Shown one piece after another: positions 26,953-35,465 of a DNA stretch of 35,465 nt. Source of the stretch: Sporosarcina psychrophila (GTDB lineage: Bacteria > Bacillota > Bacilli > Bacillales_A > Planococcaceae). Position 1 is the stretch's first letter. Each line of letters starts with the position of its first letter. The stretch spans positions 1 through 35,465 of the forward strand of contig DYWT01000278.1 of assembly GCA_020742515.1 (NCBI GenBank). The letters run 5' to 3'. A program made the position numbers and the translations under genes. The notes beneath the pieces are model-generated. The model saw only the letters and a list, made by a program, of their open reading frames with translations, did no database searches and was not told the origin of the DNA.

Positions 26953-28695
26953 GTGCCTTTTTTAAAAGTTGAAGGAAATCAGCTATTGCTAAATAAAGAA
27001 CCTATTCAAATTATTTCTGGTGCCATTCACTATTTTAGGATTGTTCCAGAATACTGGGAAGATCGTTTAATAAAATTAAAAGCATGTGGCTTCAATTGTG
27101 TTGAAACATATGTCCCGTGGAATTTACATGAACCAAAGGAAGGCAAATTCAATTTTGAAGGCATTGCTGATATTGAAGCGTTTATTCGAATGGCAGAACG
27201 TGTTGGATTGCATGTTATCGTTCGACCAAGCCCATATATTTGTGCGGAGTGGGAGTTTGGCGGTTTGCCTGCTTGGCTACTTACAGACAGTAATATGAAA
27301 TTCAGGTCTTATTATGAGCCTTATCTAGAAAAGGTGGATCACTATTATGATGTTTTATTGAAAAAACTAGTACCATTACTACAAACAAACGGTGGACCCA
27401 TTATTGCGATGCAAATTGAAAATGAGTATGGCAGTTTTGGTAATGATAAAAAGTATCTTACTTATATAAAAGATGCGATGATTGATAGAGGAATAGATGT
27501 ATTGCTCTTTACATCAGATGGACCTACAGATTTAATGCTACAAGGCGGTACAGTGGATAATGTTTTGGCGACTGTTAATTTTGGCTCCAAACCAGTAGAA
27601 GCGTTTGATAAGTTACAAGCATATTTTCCAAATACGCCAAATATCGTGATGGAGTACTGGAATGGCTGGTTTGATCACTGGGGGGAAGAGCATCACCAAC
27701 GTGACCCAGCTGAAACTGCCGCTACATTTACAGAAATGCTTAAACGTGGAGATTCGGTTAATTTTTATATGTTTCATGGAGGCACGAATTTTGGCTTTTA
27801 CAATGGCGCTAATTATGGTGATGAATACCAGCCGACGATTACGAGTTATGATTATGATTGTCCGATAAGTGAAACAGGTGACATCACGCCTAAATTCCAC
27901 GCTGTACGCGAAGCAATCGCCAAACATATAGACATCGGCGAATTAATACTACCTGAACCGATTCCGAAAATGAAATATGGACCTGTTATAATGACAGAGT
28001 CAGTTAAATTAGTTGATGCATTAGAAATGATCAGTGAACCGATCCAACGGGCAAACCCCGAGACGATGGAGAAGCTTGGGCAAGATTATGGATTTACACT
28101 TTATCGTACGTTTTTGGAGGGGCCAAAAGAAGAAGCAGCTTTATCAATCCAAGAAGTTCGTGATCGTGCATTAGTATTTGTTGATAATGATTATAAGGGT
28201 GTTATTGATCGGTGGAAAAATAACACCATCTCATTTGCAGTACCTAAAGAAGGTGTCCAAATTGATCTATTAGTTGAAAATATGGGGCGTATTAATTATG
28301 GACCGATGATGAACGATCCAAAAGGAATTACAGCTGGTGTGCGATTTGAGCGTCAGTTCTTATTTGACTGGAAGATGTACCCTTTACCAATGGACAATCT
28401 GCAATTACTTTCGTTTAAGGAGAACAATGAAAAGACTACTGGACCTGCATTTTATAAAGGGATATTTACTGTAGAAGAGATTGGCGATACTTTTGTGGAA
28501 TTACCAGGGTGGGTAAAAGGCTTTGTCGTTGTTAATGGTTTTAATTTGGGGAGATACTGGGAAATTGGACCTCAAGAAACATTATACTTACCAGGTCCGT
28601 TAATAAGGAAAGGCGATAATGAAATTGTTGTTTTTGAATTACATGGAAGTGAAAATCTTACGGTTAATTTAATTGATACACATAAATTGGGCTAA
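26953..28695 (+). CDS. Beta-galactosidase, glycoside hydrolase family 35
   Basis: The 580-residue enzyme is a GH35 retaining beta-galactosidase. The N-terminal TIM barrel opens with IISGAIHYFRIVPEYWEDRL. The acid/base Glu is E158 in IENEYG and the nucleophile is E234 in MEYWNGWFDHWG; C-terminal beta-sandwich segments (PGWVKGFVVVNGFNLGRYW) follow. There is no signal peptide, so it acts in the cytoplasm on imported beta-galactosides. I chose the GTG at 26953 because AAAGGAG (26938-26944) is 8 bases upstream and PFLKVEGNQLLL is the usual N-terminus. ATGs at 26929 and 26932 are alternatives with a poorer site. Galactose released here would go to GalM and GalK. Confidence 0.93.
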   Translation: MPFLKVEGNQLLLNKEPIQIISGAIHYFRIVPEYWEDRLIKLKACGFNCVETYVPWNLHEPKEGKFNFEGIADIEAFIRMAERVGLHVIVRPSPYICAEWEFGGLPAWLLTDSNMKFRSYYEPYLEKVDHYYDVLLKKLVPLLQTNGGPIIAMQIENEYGSFGNDKKYLTYIKDAMIDRGIDVLLFTSDGPTDLMLQGGTVDNVLATVNFGSKPVEAFDKLQAYFPNTPNIVMEYWNGWFDHWGEEHHQRDPAETAATFTEMLKRGDSVNFYMFHGGTNFGFYNGANYGDEYQPTITSYDYDCPISETGDITPKFHAVREAIAKHIDIGELILPEPIPKMKYGPVIMTESVKLVDALEMISEPIQRANPETMEKLGQDYGFTLYRTFLEGPKEEAALSIQEVRDRALVFVDNDYKGVIDRWKNNTISFAVPKEGVQIDLLVENMGRINYGPMMNDPKGITAGVRFERQFLFDWKMYPLPMDNLQLLSFKENNEKTTGPAFYKGIFTVEEIGDTFVELPGWVKGFVVVNGFNLGRYWEIGPQETLYLPGPLIRKGDNEIVVFELHGSENLTVNLIDTHKLG

Positions 28696-28749
28696 ATGAT
28701 GGGATGGTGATCGAACTGCTCTTTCCCGAGTCATAATCGTAAAGAATGA

Positions 28750-29763
<1,014 letters not shown>

Positions 29764-29771
29764 GAGAAGTT

Positions 29772-29784
29772 ACTAATATTTAGT
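29772..29784 (+). promoter_or_regulatory. Possible operator before the ROK repressor gene
   Basis: ACTAATATTTAGT is a 13-bp palindrome with one mismatched pair. The stretch AAGTTACTAATA (29768-29779) is similar to the half-site AAGTTAGTAAAT found near the OppA-like gene. It would permit autoregulation but is weaker than the other copies. Confidence 0.3.
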
Positions 29785-29790
29785 GAGGAG

Positions 29791-29820
29791 TTATTGCTAC
29801 CCGAAGTATAAGGATATAAT
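29791..29820 (+). promoter_or_regulatory. Candidate promoter of the ROK repressor
   Basis: A consensus -10 TATAAT (29815-29820) lies 18 bases after TTATTG (29791-29796). The leader to the start at 29969 would be about 140 bases and shows no clear structure. Confidence 0.45.
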
Positions 29821-29968
29821 ATAACAGCTAAAGAGCGATTCGTTTAATTGTAATAAAGGTTTATGCGGGTTTAGCATTTCTTGCCTTGGCAATGTTATTT
29901 AGTGTACAAGTAAAATAAAGATGTCCTTTGTCGATTATTTTTATTATCTATCAAAGGGGGGCTTTACT

Positions 29969-31129
29969 ATGCGGCAAGGCACATTCCAGTGGATGAAATC
30001 AGTAAATAAGTCCATTATTTTAAATAAAATTCGGACGGATGCACCCATCTCTAGGGCTCAAATTGCCAAAGAGACTAAATTAACGCCACCAACGGTTAGT
30101 AGTAATGTGAAAGAGTTAATTGACCAAGGGATTGTAATAGAAAGCAAGCTTGGTGAGTCTCAAGGTGGTCGAAAGCCAACGATGCTCTTAATTAATAACC
30201 AAGAATTCTATGTAGTAGGCGTAGATGCGGGTCCGGAAATGATAGAGTGTATCCTTACCGATTTATCGGGGAAAATCCTGAAACGAATTTCAAGTAAGAT
30301 GACCACGCCATTAACGAATGACCAATTTCTCATTATTTTAAAAGACTGTATTCGTAATTGTATAATAGACATTTCTGCTACAAGTAAAAAAATTATTGGT
30401 ATAGGCGTAGCGATGCATGGAGTTGTGGACGTAGAAACAGGTACATCTTTGTTTGCTCCTATTTTAAGACTGACAAATATTCCGATCAAAGAAGAATTGG
30501 AAAAAGAATTTGGACTAGAAGTTAAAGTAGAAAATGATGCGCGTGCAATGGCATTAGGAGAATCCTGGTTTGGCGAACACGGTGATTTAACGAGTATGCT
30601 GGTTGTGAATATTGGACGAGGTGTTGGTGCTGGTCTTGTCATTGACAGAAAGCTATACCATGGAGCACAAGATATTGCTGGTGAAGTAGGTCATATGATA
30701 ATCGATTTACATGGGGAAATTTGCGAATGTGGTAATCGTGGATGTTTACAAACGTTTGCAACAGGACCGGCGATTGCTAGGAGAGCAATGAAAGAATTGA
30801 CGATTGATTCAATCACTGCAGAGAAAGTCTATGAATTAGCTGTGAGTGGTAATGAAGAATTTGCGATTATACTAAAGGAAACTGGAAGAGTGATTGGGAT
30901 AGGATTAACAAATTTAATACATATTATTAATCCGCAAAAAATTGTGCTTGGTGGAGGAGTAACAAAAGCTCAAGAGCTTATTTTTCCAGTTGTACTTAAA
31001 ACGATTGAACAATGTGCATTGACACCAAAAGCGAAACAAACTGAAGTCACCATAACAAAACTGGGTGATGATGCAACACTTATTGGCGCTGTTTCTTTAC
31101 TGTTAGTTGATGTATTTGAACCTAATTAA
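29969..31129 (+). CDS. ROK-family transcriptional repressor (NagC/XylR type)
   Basis: The 386-residue protein joins an N-terminal winged helix-turn-helix (ISRAQIAKETKLTPPTVSSN, about residues 27-46) to a ROK sugar-binding domain. The domain has VENDARAMALGE, NIGRGVGAGL, H242 (GEVGHMII) and the zinc cysteines C252-x-C254-G-x-x-G-C259. The ATG at 29969 follows GGGGGG at 29956-29961; a longer frame from 29921 has no such signal. NagC/XylR proteins repress sugar genes until an inducer binds. Palindromes with AGTTAGT-like half-sites before galK, the second importer, the OppA-like gene and the ROK kinase are plausible targets; this link is inference. Confidence 0.88.
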   Translation: MRQGTFQWMKSVNKSIILNKIRTDAPISRAQIAKETKLTPPTVSSNVKELIDQGIVIESKLGESQGGRKPTMLLINNQEFYVVGVDAGPEMIECILTDLSGKILKRISSKMTTPLTNDQFLIILKDCIRNCIIDISATSKKIIGIGVAMHGVVDVETGTSLFAPILRLTNIPIKEELEKEFGLEVKVENDARAMALGESWFGEHGDLTSMLVVNIGRGVGAGLVIDRKLYHGAQDIAGEVGHMIIDLHGEICECGNRGCLQTFATGPAIARRAMKELTIDSITAEKVYELAVSGNEEFAIILKETGRVIGIGLTNLIHIINPQKIVLGGGVTKAQELIFPVVLKTIEQCALTPKAKQTEVTITKLGDDATLIGAVSLLLVDVFEPN

Positions 31130-31144
31130 CTTTTTGACTACATT

Positions 31145-31177
31145 CCTTACGTCCTTTGTGACGTAGGGATTTTTTTA
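31145..31177 (+). terminator. Terminator of the ROK repressor gene
   Basis: A 9-bp stem (CCTTACGTC, 31145-31153, with 31160-31168; one G-U pair) is followed by a seven-T run. Confidence 0.8.
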
Positions 31178-31186
31178 TGGGCAGGT

Positions 31187-31239
31187 AAGACTATTTTTTG
31201 TATTCTGTGTAGACAGAATACTACGTATATGATAGTCTT
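31187..31239. repeat. Nested inverted repeat upstream of the OppA-like gene
   Basis: Outer arms AAGACTAT (31187-31194) and ATAGTCTT (31232-31239) enclose inner arms TATTCTGT (31201-31208) and ACAGAATA (31213-31220). All are perfect complements. The role is unknown; it could be a regulator site or an RNA structure. Confidence 0.45.
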
Positions 31240-31243
31240 TTTA

Positions 31244-31270
31244 AAAGTTAGTAAATATTTTACCTACTTT
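31244..31270 (+). promoter_or_regulatory. Palindromic operator, ROK-repressor type
   Basis: The 27-bp palindrome is centred at 31257, with 10 of 13 pairs matching. It shares half-site AAGTTAGTAAAT with the gal operator (11 of 12 bases) and core GTAAATATTTTACC with the site before the second importer. It lies just upstream of a candidate promoter. Confidence 0.5.
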
Positions 31271-31287
31271 ATTTACTCTGACTTTAC

Positions 31288-31315
31288 TTGACTGTAAATG
31301 TGTAGTGAATATGGT
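31288..31315 (+). promoter_or_regulatory. Candidate promoter of the OppA-like gene
   Basis: TTGACT (31288-31293) and TATGGT (31310-31315) are 16 bases apart. Assigned by eye. Confidence 0.35.
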
Positions 31316-31353
31316 GGCTATAGAGATGGCGTGGTGAAAAATACGTTTAGTGT

Positions 31354-31367
31354 TGTTAACGTTTACG
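31354..31367 (+). promoter_or_regulatory. CcpA cre-like site
   Basis: TGTTAACGTTTACG matches TGWAARCGYTWNCW at 12 of 14 positions. It lies downstream of the candidate promoter, where bound CcpA would act as a roadblock. Confidence 0.4.
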
Positions 31368-31617
31368 GAAGTAGTGATTGTACGAATTGATACCAACAAA
31401 AACATGCATAGGCTATTAGAAATAATAAGTAATCGAGTAGATGTGAAAAAGAAATTGTGCTGAGTCTTTAAATTCATGATGCATCTTTGGAATGCATTTC
31501 GGACTAGAATGCTGTACAGACTTCGTACAAAATTTATCAAAAGTGTGTTCAAGCATTAGAATTAGAAGAAAACATTCTTATGCTAACTTTATAAACAAAT
31601 TTGAGGAGGTAATTGAT

Positions 31618-33315
31618 TTGAAGAATTACAAATTTATTTGGTTGATTAGTATTTTACTTGTGATTAGTGGGTTCCTAGCGGCGTGTGGTGACAAAAAAGA
31701 AAGCGCTGACACTGCTGATGGAGCTGGAAAAAAGGCGACAGAAGGATCAGGTAAAGATGTGCCACAAGTTCTAAATTTGATTGAAATAGCAGAAATTGCG
31801 TCTGCCGACTCAGCAATTGCTGAAGATGCATTAAGTACCAAAGTACTGAACAACGTAATGGAAGGACTTTATCGTGTGAATCAAGAAGGTTTACTAGCGC
31901 CAGCAATGGCTGAAGCAGAACCTGAAATAAGTGCAGATGGAATGACGTATACGTTCAAAATCCGTGATGCCCAATGGTCGAATGGAACACCTGTAACTGC
32001 CCATGACTTTGTATATGCTTGGCAACGCGCTATCGATCCTGATATGGCTTCACCTTACGGACCGTATTTAATGGCGGGTATGATTAAAAATGCAACCGAA
32101 ATTGGTGAAGGGAAAGCAGAAATAGAGGAGCTTGGGGTTAAAGCTACAGACGATAAAACACTTGTCGTTAAACTTGAACGCCCAGTTGCTTACTTCCTTT
32201 CACTGACTTCCTTCGCGACATTTTTACCAGTTAACGAAGAATTCGTAACTGCCCAGGGTGATAATTACGCAACTAACTCTGACGCAATGATATATAACGG
32301 TCCTTTCTCATTAGCAGATTGGGACGGGACTGATAACTGGAAATACGTAAAAAATGACGCGTATTGGGATGTTGCTAGTGTGAAACTTGATGAAATTCTT
32401 GTTGATATTGTTAAAGAAACTTCAACAGCAGTAAAACTATATGAACAAGGCAAGAAAGATCGTGTAATACTGAGTGCAGAATATGCAATGCAGTATGCTG
32501 ATGATCCAAACATTATCAATGAGGTTGAAACGGCTGTTTTCTACTTCAAAATGAACCAACTGCGTGATGGTAAACCGACGCCACTTGCAAATGCTGACAT
32601 TCGTAAAGCAATTGCAAGAGCGTTCAATAAAGAGGAACTTGCAGATGCAGTCTTGGCGAATGGAGCTAAAGCCGCTAATTTCCTAGTTGCAAATGACTTC
32701 ACGCTTGATGAAAATGGTAAAGATTTCCGTGACTACAGTAAGGATTTTGCTGTTTACGATGTTGAAGAAGCACAAGCATTTTGGAAAAAAGGGCTAAAAG
32801 CACTCGGGAAAGACAAAGTAACAATTGAACTCCTTGGTGGAGATACTGAAAACTCTAAGAAACAACAAGAGTGGTACAAATCAGAACTAGAAAGAAACCT
32901 ACCAGGTTTGACAATCAAACTGAAAGAAGTACCTTCGGCGGTACGTCTTGAACTTGATGACACTAGTAATTATGATATCCAAGCATCTGGATGGGGACCT
33001 GACTTTCAGGATCCAATTTCATTCATGGAGTTATTTGTAACTGAAAGTCCGCAGAATAAAATGGGTTACTCAAATCCAATTTATGACGAACTTATTGAAT
33101 CTACAAAAACAACTTATGCAAATGATCCAATCAAACGTTTTGAAGTGTTTGCGGAAGCTGAAAAAATTCTTCTGGAAGATGACGCGGCTATCGCGCCGAC
33201 GTATCAACGCGGTGGAATGTTCCTTAGGAACCCAGCTGTAAAAGGGATTGCTATCAACCCATTCGGTAGTGACTTTACCTATAAGTGGATGTATATAGAA
33301 GCTACAGGAAAGTAG
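31618..33315 (+). CDS. OppA/DppE-like substrate-binding lipoprotein, orphan
   Basis: The 565-residue protein begins at a TTG with AGGAGGT (31604-31610) 7 bases upstream. It has a lipoprotein signal with lipobox LAAC and Cys23, then a family 5 (SBP_bac_5) binding domain with GLYRVNQEGLLAPAMAEAEP, MTYTFKIRDAQWSNGTPVTA, HDFVYAWQRAIDPDMASPYG and a C-terminal SGWGPDFQDPISFMELF. That pattern is typical of oligopeptide-binding proteins. No permease or ATPase gene follows, so it must work with a transporter encoded elsewhere. Family 5 proteins can also bind oligosaccharides, and the setting among sugar genes with a shared operator makes that possible. An upstream in-frame ATG at 31492 would destroy the signal peptide. 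Confidence 0.87.
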   Translation: MKNYKFIWLISILLVISGFLAACGDKKESADTADGAGKKATEGSGKDVPQVLNLIEIAEIASADSAIAEDALSTKVLNNVMEGLYRVNQEGLLAPAMAEAEPEISADGMTYTFKIRDAQWSNGTPVTAHDFVYAWQRAIDPDMASPYGPYLMAGMIKNATEIGEGKAEIEELGVKATDDKTLVVKLERPVAYFLSLTSFATFLPVNEEFVTAQGDNYATNSDAMIYNGPFSLADWDGTDNWKYVKNDAYWDVASVKLDEILVDIVKETSTAVKLYEQGKKDRVILSAEYAMQYADDPNIINEVETAVFYFKMNQLRDGKPTPLANADIRKAIARAFNKEELADAVLANGAKAANFLVANDFTLDENGKDFRDYSKDFAVYDVEEAQAFWKKGLKALGKDKVTIELLGGDTENSKKQQEWYKSELERNLPGLTIKLKEVPSAVRLELDDTSNYDIQASGWGPDFQDPISFMELFVTESPQNKMGYSNPIYDELIESTKTTYANDPIKRFEVFAEAEKILLEDDAAIAPTYQRGGMFLRNPAVKGIAINPFGSDFTYKWMYIEATGK

Positions 33316-33443
33316 GAAGTGAAACGCTGTTGCATAAAAGACTTTGTTTACTAACCCCACATAGGGATTGGAGAATTGTCATGGTTCTTGATGTCTTTTG
33401 TAGCGGTGAATCATTGTGAAGGGGATTCTTTATGTCAACATAT

Positions 33444-33487
33444 ATAGACAGTATAGTTGGTCTATGGTACTATTGAAAAAAATAGTA
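33444..33487. repeat. Two short inverted repeats upstream of the ROK kinase
   Basis: ATAGAC/GTCTAT (33444-33449 with 33460-33465) and TACTATT/AATAGTA (33468-33474 with 33481-33487) lie within the 250-base gap. They may be part of the regulatory region; no firm promoter was assigned. Confidence 0.3.
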
Positions 33488-33498
33488 GTAATAGTTTT

Positions 33499-33518
33499 AC
33501 TGAATAATTTTACTTAGT
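33499..33518 (+). promoter_or_regulatory. Palindromic operator-like site before the ROK kinase
   Basis: The 20-bp sequence has 7 of 10 symmetric pairs. On the minus strand it reads ACTAAGTAAAA, similar to the AAGTTAGTAAAT half-site of the other AT-rich palindromes. It is the weakest of the four upstream copies. Confidence 0.35.
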
Positions 33519-33565
33519 TGAGAGATGTTTTCGGAAAGAAGATAAAGAGATTGTGTGGTGATAAT

Positions 33566-34468
33566 GTGACATATGCATTGGGTGTTGATATTGGTGGTAC
33601 AAAAATTGCCACAGTGATAATTGATCAATATGGAGAAATATATAAACGTTCAGAAGTAGCAAGTGATCCATCGGATAAAGAAAAAATGTTTCAACAAGTT
33701 ATCAAAAGTATTGAAATGGTGTTAAAAGGTTCAAAAGTGCAACTTAATGACATCAAAGGTATGGGTGTAGGCGTACCGGGAAAAATAGATCGTGAGAATG
33801 GGATAGCGATTTTTCAAAACAATTTACCGTGGAGGGACTTTCCAATTGTAAGTCGTTTACAAGATTACTTTTCGTTTACAAACATTGTAATCGATAACGA
33901 TGTATATATGGCTACATATGCAGAATGGAAAGTATCAAACACAAATAAACAGGACACATTTGTATATTTAACAATTAGTACAGGAATTTCCTGTGCGATC
34001 ATTCATCAAGGTTCGTTTATACGCGGGAATGGTTTTGCAGGTGAGCTTGGTTTGTTTCCAGTTTTGGCAGGACAATCATTAAATGGGTTTGAAAACTTAG
34101 AAAAGTCAGCCTCAGGCCCTGCAATAAAAAAACTTGCTGAAAAGCGATTAAACACTCCTAATCTTACAACAAGTGAATTTTTCTTGAAATATGAAGATAA
34201 TGATAAAGAAGCAAAAGTGTTAATGAATGAAGTGGTCGGATCTTTAGCGCATGGAATATATTCAATTATATGTTTGTTAGATCCACACAGTATTGTTCTC
34301 GGTGGTGGAGTCATTAATAAAAATCCTTTTCTATTGGATTTAATAAAAGAATCATTGAAACAATATTTAATCCCTGAACAGCAGAATAGCCTAGAACGCT
34401 TATATATAAGTAAATTGAAAAGTGATTCAGGAATTGTAGGCGCCGGTTTAAAAGGATTGAGTAGTTAA
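33566..34468 (+). CDS. Atypical ROK-family sugar kinase lacking the zinc motif
   Basis: The 300-residue protein has the ROK phosphate motif DIGGT at 8-12, a GVPGKIDRENG segment and the catalytic Asp in DND at 110-112. It departs from the family elsewhere: GTGIGG is ISTGISC, the zinc His in GE(I/L)GH is Leu163, and the CxCGxxGC block is absent (LAGQSLNGFENLEKSASGPA instead). There is no helix-turn-helix. The start is uncertain: GTG 33566 gives the normal TYALGVDIGGT N-terminus, while TTGs at 33551 and 33518 are longer options. The Gfo/Idh gene starts 17 bases after its stop, so the two form an operon. It is probably a kinase for an unusual sugar, or a protein that has lost zinc-dependent folding; the substrate is unknown. 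Confidence 0.75.
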   Translation: MTYALGVDIGGTKIATVIIDQYGEIYKRSEVASDPSDKEKMFQQVIKSIEMVLKGSKVQLNDIKGMGVGVPGKIDRENGIAIFQNNLPWRDFPIVSRLQDYFSFTNIVIDNDVYMATYAEWKVSNTNKQDTFVYLTISTGISCAIIHQGSFIRGNGFAGELGLFPVLAGQSLNGFENLEKSASGPAIKKLAEKRLNTPNLTTSEFFLKYEDNDKEAKVLMNEVVGSLAHGIYSIICLLDPHSIVLGGGVINKNPFLLDLIKESLKQYLIPEQQNSLERLYISKLKSDSGIVGAGLKGLSS

Positions 34469-34485
34469 AGGGAGGATACAAGATT

Positions 34486-35465
34486 TTGAAACACTTTAAA
34501 GATGAGAAAATCATTAAAAAAACAAAAGCAATTTTAATTGGTGCAGGTGATAGAGGGGCTAAAGCATACGCCCCTTACGCCAATGATTATCCACACGAGT
34601 TGGAGTTTGTAGCTGTTGCCGAACTGAATCCTCAGAGACGCGAAGCATTTGCGCAACAATACTCACTTTCGGAAAATCAATGTTATGCCTCATGGGAAGA
34701 AATGTTAGAAGATGACATCGATGCTGATGTAGCTTTCATTTGTACTTTGGATAGGCAACATTATGAGCCTACAGTAAAAGCAATCGAAAAAGGATACCAT
34801 GTTTTACTAGAAAAACCGATGTCACCTGATCCAAAAGAATGTATATCGATGGTGGAGATTGCAAAGGAACATGATAAACTACTAACGATTTGTCATGTTT
34901 TAAGGTATACACCATTTTGGCAAAATATCAAGAGTATCATTGATGAAGGAAAAATAGGTGACATTGTATCGATTCAATTGAATGAAAATGTTGAAGTTAT
35001 GCATATGTCACATAGTTTTGTACGTGGAAACTGGAATAATAGTGATGTATCAAGCCCGATGATCTTGCAAAAATCATGTCATGATATGGATATCTTAATG
35101 TATTTGATGGACCAAAAATGTAAGCATGTCAGTTCGTTCGGGTCATTGATGCATTTTAAGGAATCAAATGCGCCTAAAGATGGCCCTTTACGTTGTTTGG
35201 ATGGATGTCCTATCGAAAATGACTGCGCATTTCATGCTGGAAAGTATTATTTAGGTGAAGGTAAAGGCTGGGCGAAAAAGTTCACAACAGATCATTCGCG
35301 AGAAGGAATTATTCATGCGTTAAATACCACGCCATATGGAAAATGTGTCTATCGTTCTGATAATAATGTTGTTGATCATCAAGTAGTCAATCTAGAATTT
35401 GAAAATGGGGCTACGGCTACTTTTAGCATGTGTGGATTTACAAGAGAGCAAACGCGGATTGTACA
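34486..35465 (+). CDS. Gfo/Idh/MocA-family oxidoreductase, 3' end outside the window
   Basis: The frame opens at a TTG with AGGGAGG (34469-34475) 10 bases upstream and is still open at the last base, so at least 326 residues are present and the end is missing. It has the Rossmann motif ILIGAGDRGAKAYAPY, E109-K110-P111, and the second-domain motif SPMILQKSCHDMDILMYLM, in which the catalytic His is kept. A Cys-rich insert, CLDGCPIENDCAFHAG, is seen in one subgroup of this family and may bind a metal. It is co-transcribed with the atypical ROK kinase, so the two may act on the same sugar. Confidence 0.82.
   Translation, partial: MKHFKDEKIIKKTKAILIGAGDRGAKAYAPYANDYPHELEFVAVAELNPQRREAFAQQYSLSENQCYASWEEMLEDDIDADVAFICTLDRQHYEPTVKAIEKGYHVLLEKPMSPDPKECISMVEIAKEHDKLLTICHVLRYTPFWQNIKSIIDEGKIGDIVSIQLNENVEVMHMSHSFVRGNWNNSDVSSPMILQKSCHDMDILMYLMDQKCKHVSSFGSLMHFKESNAPKDGPLRCLDGCPIENDCAFHAGKYYLGEGKGWAKKFTTDHSREGIIHALNTTPYGKCVYRSDNNVVDHQVVNLEFENGATATFSMCGFTREQTRIV

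Larger units (their letters stand above)
31130..31617. other. 488-base intergenic region upstream of the OppA-like gene
   Basis: It contains no credible gene. It holds the ROK terminator, a nested inverted repeat (31187-31239), a 27-bp operator-like palindrome (31244-31270), a possible promoter (31288-31315) and a cre-like site (31354-31367). From the proposed start to the gene is a leader of about 300 bases, in which I could not recognise a known riboswitch. Confidence 0.6.

Noticed and set aside
30208-30642. A 144-codon minus-strand frame inside the ROK repressor gene
   Set aside because: It is a shadow of the ROK domain coding sequence, with low-complexity Ser/Pro/Thr composition.
31316-31617. 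A riboswitch or T-box in the long leader of the OppA-like gene
   Set aside because: I looked for T-box and known riboswitch cores and for an anti-terminator/terminator pair and saw none. ATGCAT repeats near 31480-31500 are too short to mean much.

Overview
The window is AT-rich, low-GC Gram-positive DNA. It has AGGAGG-type ribosome binding sites, lipobox lipoproteins, type 2 GalT, and ROK and LacI regulators. It looks like a chromosomal segment from Bacillales, probably the Planococcaceae (Sporosarcina-like); that assignment is an inference from protein style, not from a search. I see no rRNA, tRNA, CRISPR array, insertion sequence or phage gene.

Region 1 (1-4680): the 3' part of a large superfamily 1 helicase with a long coiled coil inserted between Walker A and Walker B. 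It is followed by a winged-helix-like gene broken by one in-frame TAA. A strong terminator closes the region.

Region 2 (4750-15361, plus strand): a ROK sugar kinase, a YesL/DUF624 membrane protein, then a sugar ABC importer operon (lipoprotein, two permeases), a LacI repressor, a ThuA-domain protein, a Gfo/Idh/MocA oxidoreductase and a TIM-barrel sugar isomerase/epimerase-like enzyme. A further Gfo/Idh gene follows. Three copies of a LacI-type operator (core GCAACCGGTTGC) flank the promoter region and precede thuA. There is no glycoside hydrolase here, so the best reading is uptake and oxidative (keto-sugar) breakdown of a glycoside.

Region 3 (15361-23288): a minus-strand Leloir operon galK-galE-galT-galM with a fourth Gfo/Idh gene at its end, a divergent Gfo/Idh gene, and a convergent Cof-type HAD phosphatase.

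Region 4 (23289-35465, plus strand): a second sugar ABC importer (lipoprotein, two permeases) with a cytoplasmic GH35 beta-galactosidase and a LacI regulator, then a ROK repressor, an orphan OppA-like lipoprotein, an atypical ROK kinase and a Gfo/Idh gene cut by the window end. Galactose released by GH35 would feed the Leloir operon. Similar 20-35 bp AT-rich palindromes lie upstream of galK, the second importer, the OppA-like gene and the ROK kinase. This suggests one regulon, perhaps controlled by the ROK repressor. Neither importer has its ATPase gene in the window, so a shared MsmX-type ATPase elsewhere is expected.
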